Assembly (NCBI GenBank): GCA_024408905.1
Contig: JAKSUP010000070.1
Span: forward strand, 1 to 7,087
Length of the DNA: 7,087 nucleotides
DNA from: a bacterium
Lineage (GTDB): Bacteria > Cyanobacteriota > Vampirovibrionia > Gastranaerophilales > Gastranaerophilaceae
Direction: 5' to 3'
The notes beneath the pieces are model-generated. The model did not search any database and had not been told where the DNA came from. It saw only the letters and a list, made by a program, of their open reading frames with translations. The position numbers and the translations under genes are program-made. Positions 1 through 4,866 of the stretch are shown piece by piece (position 1 is the first letter of the stretch; every line of letters begins with the position of its first letter).

Positions 1-11
1 CTTTCTTTGGG

Positions 12-55
12 GGCATTTCTTTCTCTTTGTTGCACAGTAAAGAGAAAGAAATGCC
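12..55. repeat. Perfect 17-bp inverted repeat (long hairpin)
   Basis: Arms at 12-28 (GGCATTTCTTTCTCTTT) and 39-55 are exact reverse complements around a 10-nt loop (GTTGCACAGT). Neither strand has a clear T-tract directly after the stem, so it is not a textbook intrinsic terminator. It could terminate a gene lying left of the window, back up the rplL terminator, or be one copy of a dispersed palindromic repeat. The stem is strongly pyrimidine/purine biased. Confidence 0.7.
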
Positions 56-139
56 TTAAGAAAAAATACAATTAAATAAAATTCAATTCAACAAAATCTC
101 TATAATGTTGAAAAGTTTTATAAATTTCGTTTTAATAAT
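56..139. other. Intergenic A+T-rich stretch with no gene seen
   Basis: Between the long hairpin and the rplL terminator I see only A+T-rich sequence. A TATAAT hexamer occurs on the plus strand at 101-106, but no acceptable -35 lies 16-18 nt upstream, so I do not call a promoter. No open frame with a ribosome binding site was seen. Confidence 0.5.
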
Positions 140-171
140 AAAGCCGAGTGTAAATTCTTACACTCGGCTTT
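140..171 (-). terminator. Intrinsic terminator of the rplJ-rplL operon
   Basis: A perfect 14-bp stem (140-153 with 158-171) closes a 4-nt loop (ATTC), 24 nt beyond the rplL stop codon. Read on the minus strand the stem is followed by TTATTATTAAAA. Read on the plus strand the last stem base leads a run of five T, so the hairpin may also stop plus-strand transcription entering from the left. Its strength suggests the operon ends here and does not continue into rpoB. Confidence 0.85.
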
Positions 172-195
172 TTAATAAAACAAATAAATGTCAAA

Positions 196-576
196 CTACT
201 TGATTTCAACAGTAGCGCCAGCTGCTTCAAGAGTTTTCTTGATAGTTTCAGCTTCTTCTTTCTTAACGCCTTCTTTAACAGCTTTAGGAGCGCCATCAAC
301 TAAATCTTTAGCTTCTTTCAAGCCAAGACCAGTGATAGTTCTAACTTCTTTAAGAACAGCGATTTTCTTGTCAGCAGGAACTGCAGCAAGGATAACGTTA
401 ACTTCAGCATCTGCATCATCAGCAGCAGGAGCAGCACCAGCAGCAGCTGGAGCAGCAGCTACAGCTACAGGAGCAGCAGCAGATACGCCAAATTTTTCTT
501 CCATTGCTTTAACTAATTCAGCAGCTTCCAATAATGTTAATTTTTCAATTGATTCTAAAATAGATTCTACACTCAT
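196..576 (-). CDS. rplL: 50S ribosomal protein L7/L12
   Basis: Ribosomal stalk protein of 126 residues, in the usual 120-130 range. It binds as dimers to the L10 C-terminal helix and recruits and stimulates the translational GTPases. The N-terminal dimerisation domain (about 1-32) contains [27 protein letters not shown]. It is followed by an Ala/Pro-rich flexible hinge (about 33-55) and the globular C-terminal domain (about 56-126) with the typical [24 protein letters not shown] core that contacts factors. The ATG at 576 is preceded by AAAAGGAGAA at good spacing. It lies 54 nt downstream of rplJ in the same operon and ends just before a strong hairpin terminator. Confidence 0.98.
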   Translation of the reverse strand: MSVESILESIEKLTLLEAAELVKAMEEKFGVSAAAPVAVAAAPAAAGAAPAADDADAEVNVILAAVPADKKIAVLKEVRTITGLGLKEAKDLVDGAPKAVKEGVKKEEAETIKKTLEAAGATVEIK

Positions 577-630
577 GATTTTCTCCTTTTTATTAATTTG
601 TTTTGTTGTAATACGTTTTATGCATATAAA

Positions 631-1152
631 CTATGCAGTTTTTTGATCTCTGACAGCTGCAACTGCTCTAACAAGAGATGACATAACAGCGTTGACAGAG
701 TTTGCGATACCAGATGCAGGTGAATTGATACATCCAAGCATTTTTGCATAAAGTTCTGCTTTTGAAGGCAGATTTGCTAATGCCTTAGCGTCAGCTGCAG
801 ACATCAATTTGCCGTCCATAGCTGCTGCAATAATTTCACCTTTCTTGGTTTCCTTGATAAATTCTGATAAAGCTTTTGCAGGTGCTACTTGATCTTCAAA
901 ACCGAATGCTATAGCGATAGGTCCTTTTAAAGTTTCAGCTAAAACTTCATAAGGAGTACCTTTGATAGCAAGTTTTGCCAAAGTATTTTTAGTAACCATA
1001 TAGTCACCACCGTCTTTTTGAAGTTTTCTTCTCAAATTAGTGATTTCTTCTACGGTATAACCTTTGTACTCAGTAACAATAGCAACTTGAGCTTTATCAA
1101 TTTTCTCCTTGATAAGAGAAACTTTGTCTTCTTTAAAAGCTTTTGTTGACAT
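631..1152 (-). CDS. rplJ: 50S ribosomal protein L10
   Basis: Base of the ribosomal stalk: L10 binds 23S rRNA and carries L7/L12 dimers on its C-terminal helix. The 173-residue length is normal for the family. Typical segments are the N-terminal KIDKAQVAIVTEYKGYTVEEI, the LRRKLQKDGGDYMVTKNTLAKLAI stretch, and the GPIAIAFGFEDQVAPAKALSEF core. The ATG at 1152 has an AAGGAGC ribosome binding site six nucleotides upstream. It is first in the rplJ-rplL operon, which has its own promoter and leader; rplK-rplA, which usually precede it, are absent here. In many bacteria the L10-L12 complex represses this operon by binding the leader RNA, and the leader here has matching features. Confidence 0.98.
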   Translation of the reverse strand: MSTKAFKEDKVSLIKEKIDKAQVAIVTEYKGYTVEEITNLRRKLQKDGGDYMVTKNTLAKLAIKGTPYEVLAETLKGPIAIAFGFEDQVAPAKALSEFIKETKKGEIIAAAMDGKLMSAADAKALANLPSKAELYAKMLGCINSPASGIANSVNAVMSSLVRAVAAVRDQKTA

Positions 1153-1352
1153 TTTTTGCTCCTTTGTTTTATATGTTTATTTCGACCTGTTTCATACTAA
1201 AAAGATTTTGCAATCTTTCTTAATCGCAAAATCTACTATAACTAAAGCTATTTATATTAAATATTTAGTATTACCGTATCGGTATTTGAGTAAATCTCGG
1301 CTAGCTTTTTTTGATTTAAATCCTAACTGGATACTAACTGTCTGCGATTGTT
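1153..1352 (-). promoter_or_regulatory. Probable L10 leader (autoregulatory 5' UTR of rplJL)
   Basis: The roughly 200-nt untranslated leader contains elements I recognise as L10-leader-like. The minus-strand AGACAGTTAG (about 1334-1343) can pair through GTTAGT with GCTAGC of GCTAGCCGAG (1296-1305), forming the kink-turn-like CAG/CCGAG stem that binds L10(L12)4. A small hairpin (arms 1320-1323 and 1329-1332) sits inside it, and another (1272-1276 with 1280-1284, triloop) follows. The leader ends in an attenuator-type terminator at 1199-1234. Assignment to the Rfam L10 leader family is from memory of its conserved motifs; a covariance model search would settle it. Confidence 0.7.
1199..1234 (-). 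terminator. Attenuator terminator inside the rplJ leader
   Basis: On the minus strand the arms 1234-1222 and 1215-1203 form a 13-bp stem (11 Watson-Crick pairs and two G-U wobbles) around a 6-nt loop. It is followed by a U-run (1203-1199) and ends 47 nt before the rplJ start codon. The position between promoter and gene makes it an attenuator rather than an operon terminator. Its 5' arm contains TGCGATT, the exact complement of AATCGCA (minus strand of 1343-1349) at the leader's 5' end, a candidate antiterminator pairing. Confidence 0.8.
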
Positions 1353-1357
1353 CTTTG

Positions 1358-1386
1358 ATAGTACCAAGAACAAATTTTACTGTCAA
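1358..1386 (-). promoter_or_regulatory. Sigma-70-type promoter of rplJL
   Basis: On the minus strand a consensus -35 TTGACA (1386-1381) is separated by exactly 17 nt from TACTAT (1363-1358). TGG directly upstream of the -10 makes it an extended -10 as well. Predicted transcription start is near 1351, giving a leader of about 200 nt. It lies immediately downstream of the terminator that isolates the upstream gene. Confidence 0.85.
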
Positions 1387-1394
1387 TAGATATT

Positions 1395-1425
1395 ATAAAA
1401 ATAAAACCACTTAGAATCTAAGTGG
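1395..1425 (-). terminator. Intrinsic terminator of the upstream 374-residue gene
   Basis: On the minus strand an 8-bp perfect stem (CCACTTAG, 1425-1418, with CTAAGTGG, 1414-1407) has a 3-nt loop and is followed directly by TTTTATTTTTAT. It sits 70 nt past the stop codon of the 1495-2619 gene and just before the rplJ promoter, so it insulates the two units. Confidence 0.85.
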
Positions 1426-1494
1426 CTAAAGATTAAGGAAAAAGGAAAAGGTTAGGAGTGTTTAACGAGCCTGCGCTCGGAACTTATCTTACAT

Positions 1495-2619
1495 CTATCC
1501 GAAAATACCGAATGTTCTGTCGATATTGTCGTCTTTAACTTGTTTAATTGAGTCCATTTCAGTTTTAATAGCTGTCCTTTCAGTTTCTAACTTACTCAAT
1601 TCGTTGTCATATTGTTTATCTTTTCTATCAAGAACTTTTACTTCGTGTTCGTATTCTACTTCTGCTTTTTTTGCTTTTTCATCGTCATCTGTTTCGATTA
1701 AGAAGTTAGGGTTTATGGTTGAATTAACGCTTGTGTCCATCCAACCTTTTTTTGTACCCCTGTCATTAAATTCAAGTAGTGTTGCTCTGCCTGAGTCTAA
1801 TCTGTTTTTAAACCAATCTTCTGCTTCATCTCCGGCTTGATATTCAGAAGGAACTTCTTCGCAGCCACCGGCTTCGACGATTGCGTCGAACAAACTTGCA
1901 TAATAATTTATTTCTTGCTTAACTTCGCTAATGTCTTTGTCTTGGAAGCTTTCATTACCATCTTCTTCTTTTAGTGCATTGAAAATTTCTGTTCCGTATT
2001 TTAAATATAGTTTTTCTCTAAATTTATTAAGTGCATCAAATCTTTCAGGGTCAGAAGCAGATTCTGAATCAATAACAGCTTGATAAAGATCTGATATACT
2101 TTTATCGCTACTAGCGAATTTATCAAAGACTTCTTGTTCTACTTTTGTCATATAACAATCGCCCTTGTCACCATCGTATGTTTTACCGACACCATAGTAG
2201 CCTTGGGCATTTTTAAGTCCGACTTCGTGACCGTCTTCATAATTAAGTCCCATAGCTGCAAATGCGAATGCATACTTATCGTTAGGGAATTGTTCGTATG
2301 CTTCTTTAACATTTTTAGGTACTACTATTAGACCTGTATCGTTGTTTCTAAGTGCATATTGTTGTTTGCATCTGTCAGGTTGGAAAGTACAAACCGTGTT
2401 GAAGCAGGCATCAACATAGTTGTAACCTGATGCACCGTTATTGTTGAATGCAACTTTAATTTTTGTTGCTTCTAAGGCAGCACAATAATTCTCGTACAAC
2501 TCATCTTGTTGAGTTGCAAGGGCAATCTTTTGGGACTCAATGCTTTGAGCCCTAAATTCGATATCATGCATTCTTGACGTTAATGTAAGCAAGCGTGCTT
2601 GTGATGCCGACATTCCCAT
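1495..2619 (-). CDS. Hypothetical protein with helical ends and C-terminal coiled coil
   Basis: A 374-residue acidic protein whose function I do not recognise. The N-terminal 1-55 region reads as one long helix (MGMSASQARLL...ALEATKIKV). The middle (about 60-305) looks globular, rich in Asp, Glu, Tyr and Asn, with cysteines at 72, 77, 84, 155 and 253. Residues 312-362 are a charged heptad-like coiled coil, ending in DNIDRTFGIFG. There is no signal peptide or membrane segment. Helical termini around a variable middle resemble flagellar axial or secreted filament proteins, but that is architecture only. Similar N- and C-termini seem to recur in gut Gastranaerophilales proteins (memory, unverified). 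ATG 2619 is chosen over ATG 2613 because AAAAGGA lies 9 nt before it. It is probably monocistronic. Confidence 0.85.
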   Translation of the reverse strand: MGMSASQARLLTLTSRMHDIEFRAQSIESQKIALATQQDELYENYCAALEATKIKVAFNNNGASGYNYVDACFNTVCTFQPDRCKQQYALRNNDTGLIVVPKNVKEAYEQFPNDKYAFAFAAMGLNYEDGHEVGLKNAQGYYGVGKTYDGDKGDCYMTKVEQEVFDKFASSDKSISDLYQAVIDSESASDPERFDALNKFREKLYLKYGTEIFNALKEEDGNESFQDKDISEVKQEINYYASLFDAIVEAGGCEEVPSEYQAGDEAEDWFKNRLDSGRATLLEFNDRGTKKGWMDTSVNSTINPNFLIETDDDEKAKKAEVEYEHEVKVLDRKDKQYDNELSKLETERTAIKTEMDSIKQVKDDNIDRTFGIFG

Positions 2620-2648
2620 AATGTACTGTCCTTTTCTTGTTTTTCCTT

Positions 2649-2678
2649 ATATTATGCATTACGGCATTTTTTTGTAAA
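2649..2678 (-). promoter_or_regulatory. Putative promoter of the 374-residue gene
   Basis: On the minus strand TTTACA (2678-2673) is followed after 16 nt by CATAAT (2656-2651), or after 18 nt by TAATAT (2654-2649). The transcription start would be near 2642, leaving a short leader with an AAAAGGA ribosome binding site. The TGTAACRAT array begins about 30 bp upstream of the -35, a position suited to an activator or co-regulator. Confidence 0.5.
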
Positions 2679-2708
2679 ACTTTAGGATTTATAAGATTTT
2701 TTTAAAAA

Positions 2709-2855
2709 ATTGTTACAATTCGTTACATATGTTTTTTTTTGTAAGTTTAGATTGATTGTTATAATGTAACAATCTCTTAATAATTGCAACATGTTGGAAT
2801 GCAGACTATTATTGTATTACACAGGGAAAGTGTAACGATTTGTAACAATATTGTT
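2709..2855. promoter_or_regulatory. TGTAACRAT repeat array (candidate operator cluster)
   Basis: The 9-mer TGTAACRAT recurs: minus at 2709-2717 and 2719-2727 (last base differs), minus at 2755-2763 (one mismatch), plus at 2765-2773, 2831-2839 and 2841-2849. Units at each end are paired with a 1-bp gap, so 2709-2727 and 2831-2849 form a 19-bp inverted repeat matching at 18 of 19 positions. The two central units make a palindrome with 8-bp arms (2754-2761 and 2767-2774). A perfect 12-bp palindrome AACAATATTGTT lies at 2844-2855, and TTACAC-N7-GTGTAA at 2817-2835. It could be an operator array for a dimeric regulator or, less likely, the ends of a 141-bp miniature element. Confidence 0.6.
2757..2765 (+). 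promoter_or_regulatory. Extended -10 element inside a palindrome
   Basis: TGTTATAAT matches an extended -10 and is identical to the one before glmU. It sits within the palindrome whose arms are 2754-2761 and 2767-2774, so a protein bound there would occlude it. No good -35 is visible. A transcript would run rightward into the repeat island toward glmU. Promoter activity is inferred. Confidence 0.35.
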
Positions 2856-3000
2856 CGTTTGGTGTTAATAAATCGAGAAAATGTGGAATACACATATTGT
2901 ACGACGGAACATTTTAAGGATAGATTCAACTATGTCAGCGCGCAGACAAAAATTGAACGTACTTGTAACTTGCTCCCCACAAGCATTTGAGAATGATGGC
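2856..3000. other. Intergenic stretch with no supported gene
   Basis: Between the 9-mer array and the hairpin island I see no feature I can support. An ATG at 2932 with AAGGA some 11 nt upstream opens a frame (MSARRQKLNVLVTCSPQ...). That frame runs straight through the hairpin repeats and into glmU, so it is probably fortuitous or the remnant of an interrupted gene. Confidence 0.4.
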
Positions 3001-3101
3001 GGGGCTAAATGCTGTCCAGATTGTTTCCACTACCCCAAGAGGTCGGTTGGGCATACTTACCCAACGATTGTTTTCTGCCCCAATGGTGATAGCTGTTTCA
3101 A

Positions 3102-3149
3102 CCTCTCCTTGGAGAGGATGTCGGCTTGTCCGACAGGAGAGGGTAGGGG
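3102..3149 (+). repeat. Two-state hairpin module A
   Basis: CCTCTCC (3102-3108) is followed after TT by GGAGAGG (3111-3117), then hairpin TGTCGG-CTTGT-CCGACA (3119-3135), then a second purine arm GGAGAGGG (3136-3143) and TAGGGG. The pyrimidine arm can pair with either purine arm. Pairing with the distal arm would enclose the second hairpin, which abuts that arm exactly. Confidence 0.65.
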
Positions 3150-3203
3150 TAAATATCCAAAAAGTAACTATTTCTGCCCCAAGGAAAATCGTGCCAATAA
3201 TTT

Positions 3204-3223
3204 CCTTCTCCCGACGGGAGAGG
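3204..3223 (+). repeat. Simple CTTCTCCC/GGGAGAGG hairpin
   Basis: 3205-3212 pairs with 3216-3223 as eight pairs with one G-U wobble after realignment, around a GAC loop. It looks like a reduced copy of the flanking modules, without the second hairpin and distal arm. Confidence 0.55.
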
Positions 3224-3234
3224 ATAAAACAACT

Positions 3235-3274
3235 CCCTCTCCAAGGGGGAGGGTGCCTGCAAGGCAGGAGGGGG
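3235..3274 (+). repeat. Two-state hairpin module B
   Basis: Pyrimidine arm CCCTCTCC (3235-3242) pairs with 3246-3253 (eight pairs, one wobble). Then comes hairpin TGCCT-GCA-AGGCA (3254-3266), then the purine arm GGAGGGGG (3267-3274), which also pairs with the same pyrimidine arm (eight pairs, one wobble). The layout matches module A, but the inner hairpin has a different sequence with its pairing kept. Confidence 0.65.
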
Positions 3275-3374
3275 TTCAACAAGACAGCAATCAAACCACC
3301 ACCCACATTTGTAGGACTCACTACGTTCGTCAACAACTGCTCCCTCCTCCTAAAAGAGGTAAAAAAAGACAACT

Positions 3375-3396
3375 GTTGGGTTTCACCCAACCTACG
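3375..3396 (-). repeat. REP-like palindrome with GTAG tag
   Basis: GTTGGGT (3375-3381) pairs perfectly with ACCCAAC (3385-3391) around a 3-nt loop and is followed by CTACG. On the minus strand this is CGTAG followed by the hairpin, like the GTAG-plus-hairpin form of REP sequences handled by RAYT transposases. The match to known REPs is by pattern only. Confidence 0.5.
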
Positions 3397-3459
3397 CAAC
3401 TAGGGGCGAAATGTTGTATATCTACCCCAAGTGAGATAGATATCAAACTCCTTTTTTTA

Positions 3460-3484
3460 TGTTATAATTACCGCAAAAGAGGAG
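3460..3484 (+). promoter_or_regulatory. Extended -10 promoter and ribosome binding site of glmU
   Basis: TGTTATAAT (3460-3468) is a consensus extended -10; no clear -35 lies 17 nt upstream, as is common for this promoter type. The start would be near 3475, giving a leader of about 16 nt. AGAGGAG (3478-3484) lies six nucleotides before the ATG at 3491. Confidence 0.7.
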
Positions 3485-3490
3485 TATATT

Positions 3491-4774
3491 ATGAAATCAA
3501 TTATATTAGCTGCAGGTAAAGGTACAAGAATGAAGTCTGAAACCCCAAAGGTTTTGCACACAATATTTGAAAAAGCACTTGTTAGTTATGTAATTGATGC
3601 AGTCAACGGTACAGATCTTGCTGATGAAAACTTTGTTATTGTCGGTCACCAAGCAGAAAGAGTTGAAGAATTTATTAAATTAAATTACACAAATGCAAAA
3701 ACTGTTCTTCAATCACCACAGCTTGGTACAGGTCATGCCGTAAGTATGGCACTTCCGTATTTAAAAGATTTTGAAGGTGAAGTCATAATTCTTTGTGGGG
3801 ATACACCTCTTATAACATCAGATACATTAAAAGAGTTTGTCGAAGCTCATAAAAAAATGAATTCTGATCTAACGGTTATGAGTGCAATTTTTGACAACCC
3901 AACAAACTACGGTAGAATTGTAAGAAATCCTGACAATACTTTGAATTCAATAGTAGAAGAGAAAGATGCAACTCCTGAGCAAAAAGCTATAAAAGAAATT
4001 AATGCCGGAATTTATTGCTTAAATTGGGGTAAAATCAAAGGTGCGTTTGGAGAATTAAAAACAAATAACGCGCAAGGCGAGTATTATTTAACTGACATTG
4101 TAAAATGGGCAAATTCAAAGTCTTTGAATGTAAATGCCTATGTGCTTAAAAATAATGAAGAAATTTATGGTATAAATTCAAAAGCTAATTTGGCCGAAGC
4201 TACAAAATTTTTAAACCAAAGAATTATAAAAAAACACCTTGATAATGGAGTAACTATAGTATCGCCGGAAAATACATGGATAAGTCCGGAGACAGAAATT
4301 GAGCCTGATACAATAATTTATCCTTGTACTTATATTGAAGGTGTTAATAAAATCGGCCGCAATTGCAAAATCGGCCCTTTTGCTCACTTGAGGGGTGGTG
4401 TGGTATTAGAAGACGATGTAAAAATCGGAAACTTTGTTGAAGTTAAAAAGACAACTGTTAAGTCGCATACAAATGCTTGTCACTTAACATATTTGGGTGA
4501 TAGTGAAATCGGCTCAAATGTTAACATTGGAGCAGGAACAATTACTGCGAATTATAATCCTTTGACAAAAGAAAAGACAAAAACAATTATAGAAGATAAT
4601 GTTAAAATCGGCTCAAATTCTGTTCTTGTTGCACCGGTAAATATTCATGAAGGTGCCAATATCGGAGCATTAAGTGTTATAACATCTGATGTAAAAGCGT
4701 GGGCGCTGGCTATTACTCGTTCACCTTTGCGAGTTATTGATAACTGGGTAAAGCAAAAACTAAATAGGCACTAA
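3491..4774 (+). CDS. glmU: Bifunctional GlmU (GlcN-1-P acetyltransferase / GlcNAc-1-P uridyltransferase)
   Basis: Cytoplasmic enzyme making UDP-GlcNAc for peptidoglycan and other envelope glycans: it acetylates glucosamine-1-phosphate and then couples it to UTP. The N-terminal uridyltransferase domain (about 1-225) has LAAGKGTRM with K20, QLGTGHA (77-83), CGDTPL with metal-binding D104, IVEEKDAT and EINAG. The C-terminal left-handed beta-helix (about 245-410) has IGPFAHLRGG, NFVEVKK, HLTYLGD with catalytic His331, VNIGAGTITANYN and ALAITRSP. At 427 residues it is shorter than the usual 450-460. From memory the missing part is about 30 residues between IIYPCTYI and IGPFAHLRG, near two helix coils. 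The start has a strong ribosome binding site and its own promoter. Confidence 0.97.
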   Translation: MKSIILAAGKGTRMKSETPKVLHTIFEKALVSYVIDAVNGTDLADENFVIVGHQAERVEEFIKLNYTNAKTVLQSPQLGTGHAVSMALPYLKDFEGEVIILCGDTPLITSDTLKEFVEAHKKMNSDLTVMSAIFDNPTNYGRIVRNPDNTLNSIVEEKDATPEQKAIKEINAGIYCLNWGKIKGAFGELKTNNAQGEYYLTDIVKWANSKSLNVNAYVLKNNEEIYGINSKANLAEATKFLNQRIIKKHLDNGVTIVSPENTWISPETEIEPDTIIYPCTYIEGVNKIGRNCKIGPFAHLRGGVVLEDDVKIGNFVEVKKTTVKSHTNACHLTYLGDSEIGSNVNIGAGTITANYNPLTKEKTKTIIEDNVKIGSNSVLVAPVNIHEGANIGALSVITSDVKAWALAITRSPLRVIDNWVKQKLNRH

Positions 4775-4793
4775 AATTTTATATTAAAAACTG

Positions 4794-4829
4794 TTTACAG
4801 TGTTGTCGTTTCCAGTATTTTGTTATATT
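4794..4829 (+). promoter_or_regulatory. Putative promoter of the GAF sensor gene
   Basis: TGTTATATT (4821-4829) is a near-consensus extended -10 in the 92-nt gap after glmU. TTTACA at 4794-4799 lies too far upstream (24 nt) to be its normal -35. No terminator hairpin follows glmU, so read-through is also possible. AAGAGGGA lies just before the ATG at 4867. Confidence 0.45.
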
Positions 4830-4866
4830 ATATATAAGAGAGCTTAATTGTTACTAAGAGGGAATT

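Larger units (their letters stand above)
3001..3431. repeat. REP-like composite hairpin island
   Basis: This segment is visibly more G+C-rich than its surroundings and packed with inverted repeats. It is bounded by related sequences in direct orientation: GGGGCTAAATGCTGT (3001-3015) with CTACCCCAAG (3030-3039), and GGGGCGAAATGTTGT (3403-3417) with CTACCCCAAG (3422-3431). Inside are two copies of TTTCTGCCCCAA (3072-3083, 3171-3182), two GTTGGG...CCCAAC hairpins (3046-3065, 3375-3391) and several CTCTCC/GGAGAGG hairpins. Such sequences give spurious open frames on both strands. It resembles REP/BIME-type dispersed repeats; no transposase is present in the window. Confidence 0.7.

Noticed and set aside
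188..646. Plus-strand open frame opposite rplL
   Set aside because: Antisense shadow of the alanine-rich L7/L12 gene.
1109..1414. Plus-strand open frame across the rplJ leader
   Set aside because: It overlaps the rplJ promoter, leader structures and attenuator and has no coding features.
1466..1479. Hairpin CGAGC-CTGC-GCTCG after the 374-residue gene as its terminator
   Set aside because: The stem is only 5 bp with no T-tract on the minus strand; the hairpin at 1395-1425 is far better.
2709..2855. Replication origin (iterons or DnaA boxes)
   Set aside because: The 9-mer does not resemble TTATNCACA-type DnaA boxes, and no dnaA, dnaN or replication gene is near.
2935..3403. Open frames on both strands (154 and 138 codons) in the hairpin island
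   Set aside because: Their sequences are translations of CTCTCC/GGAGAGG palindromes, with no ribosome binding site and no recognisable domain.
3001..3431. CRISPR array
   Set aside because: Repeats are short, palindromic, unevenly spaced and in mixed orientation, without uniform spacers or cas genes.
2881..3519. 212-codon plus-strand open frame
   Set aside because: It runs through the hairpin island and into glmU, has no family features, and is open mainly because the island is G+C-rich; such frames are typical by-products of REP-like repeats.
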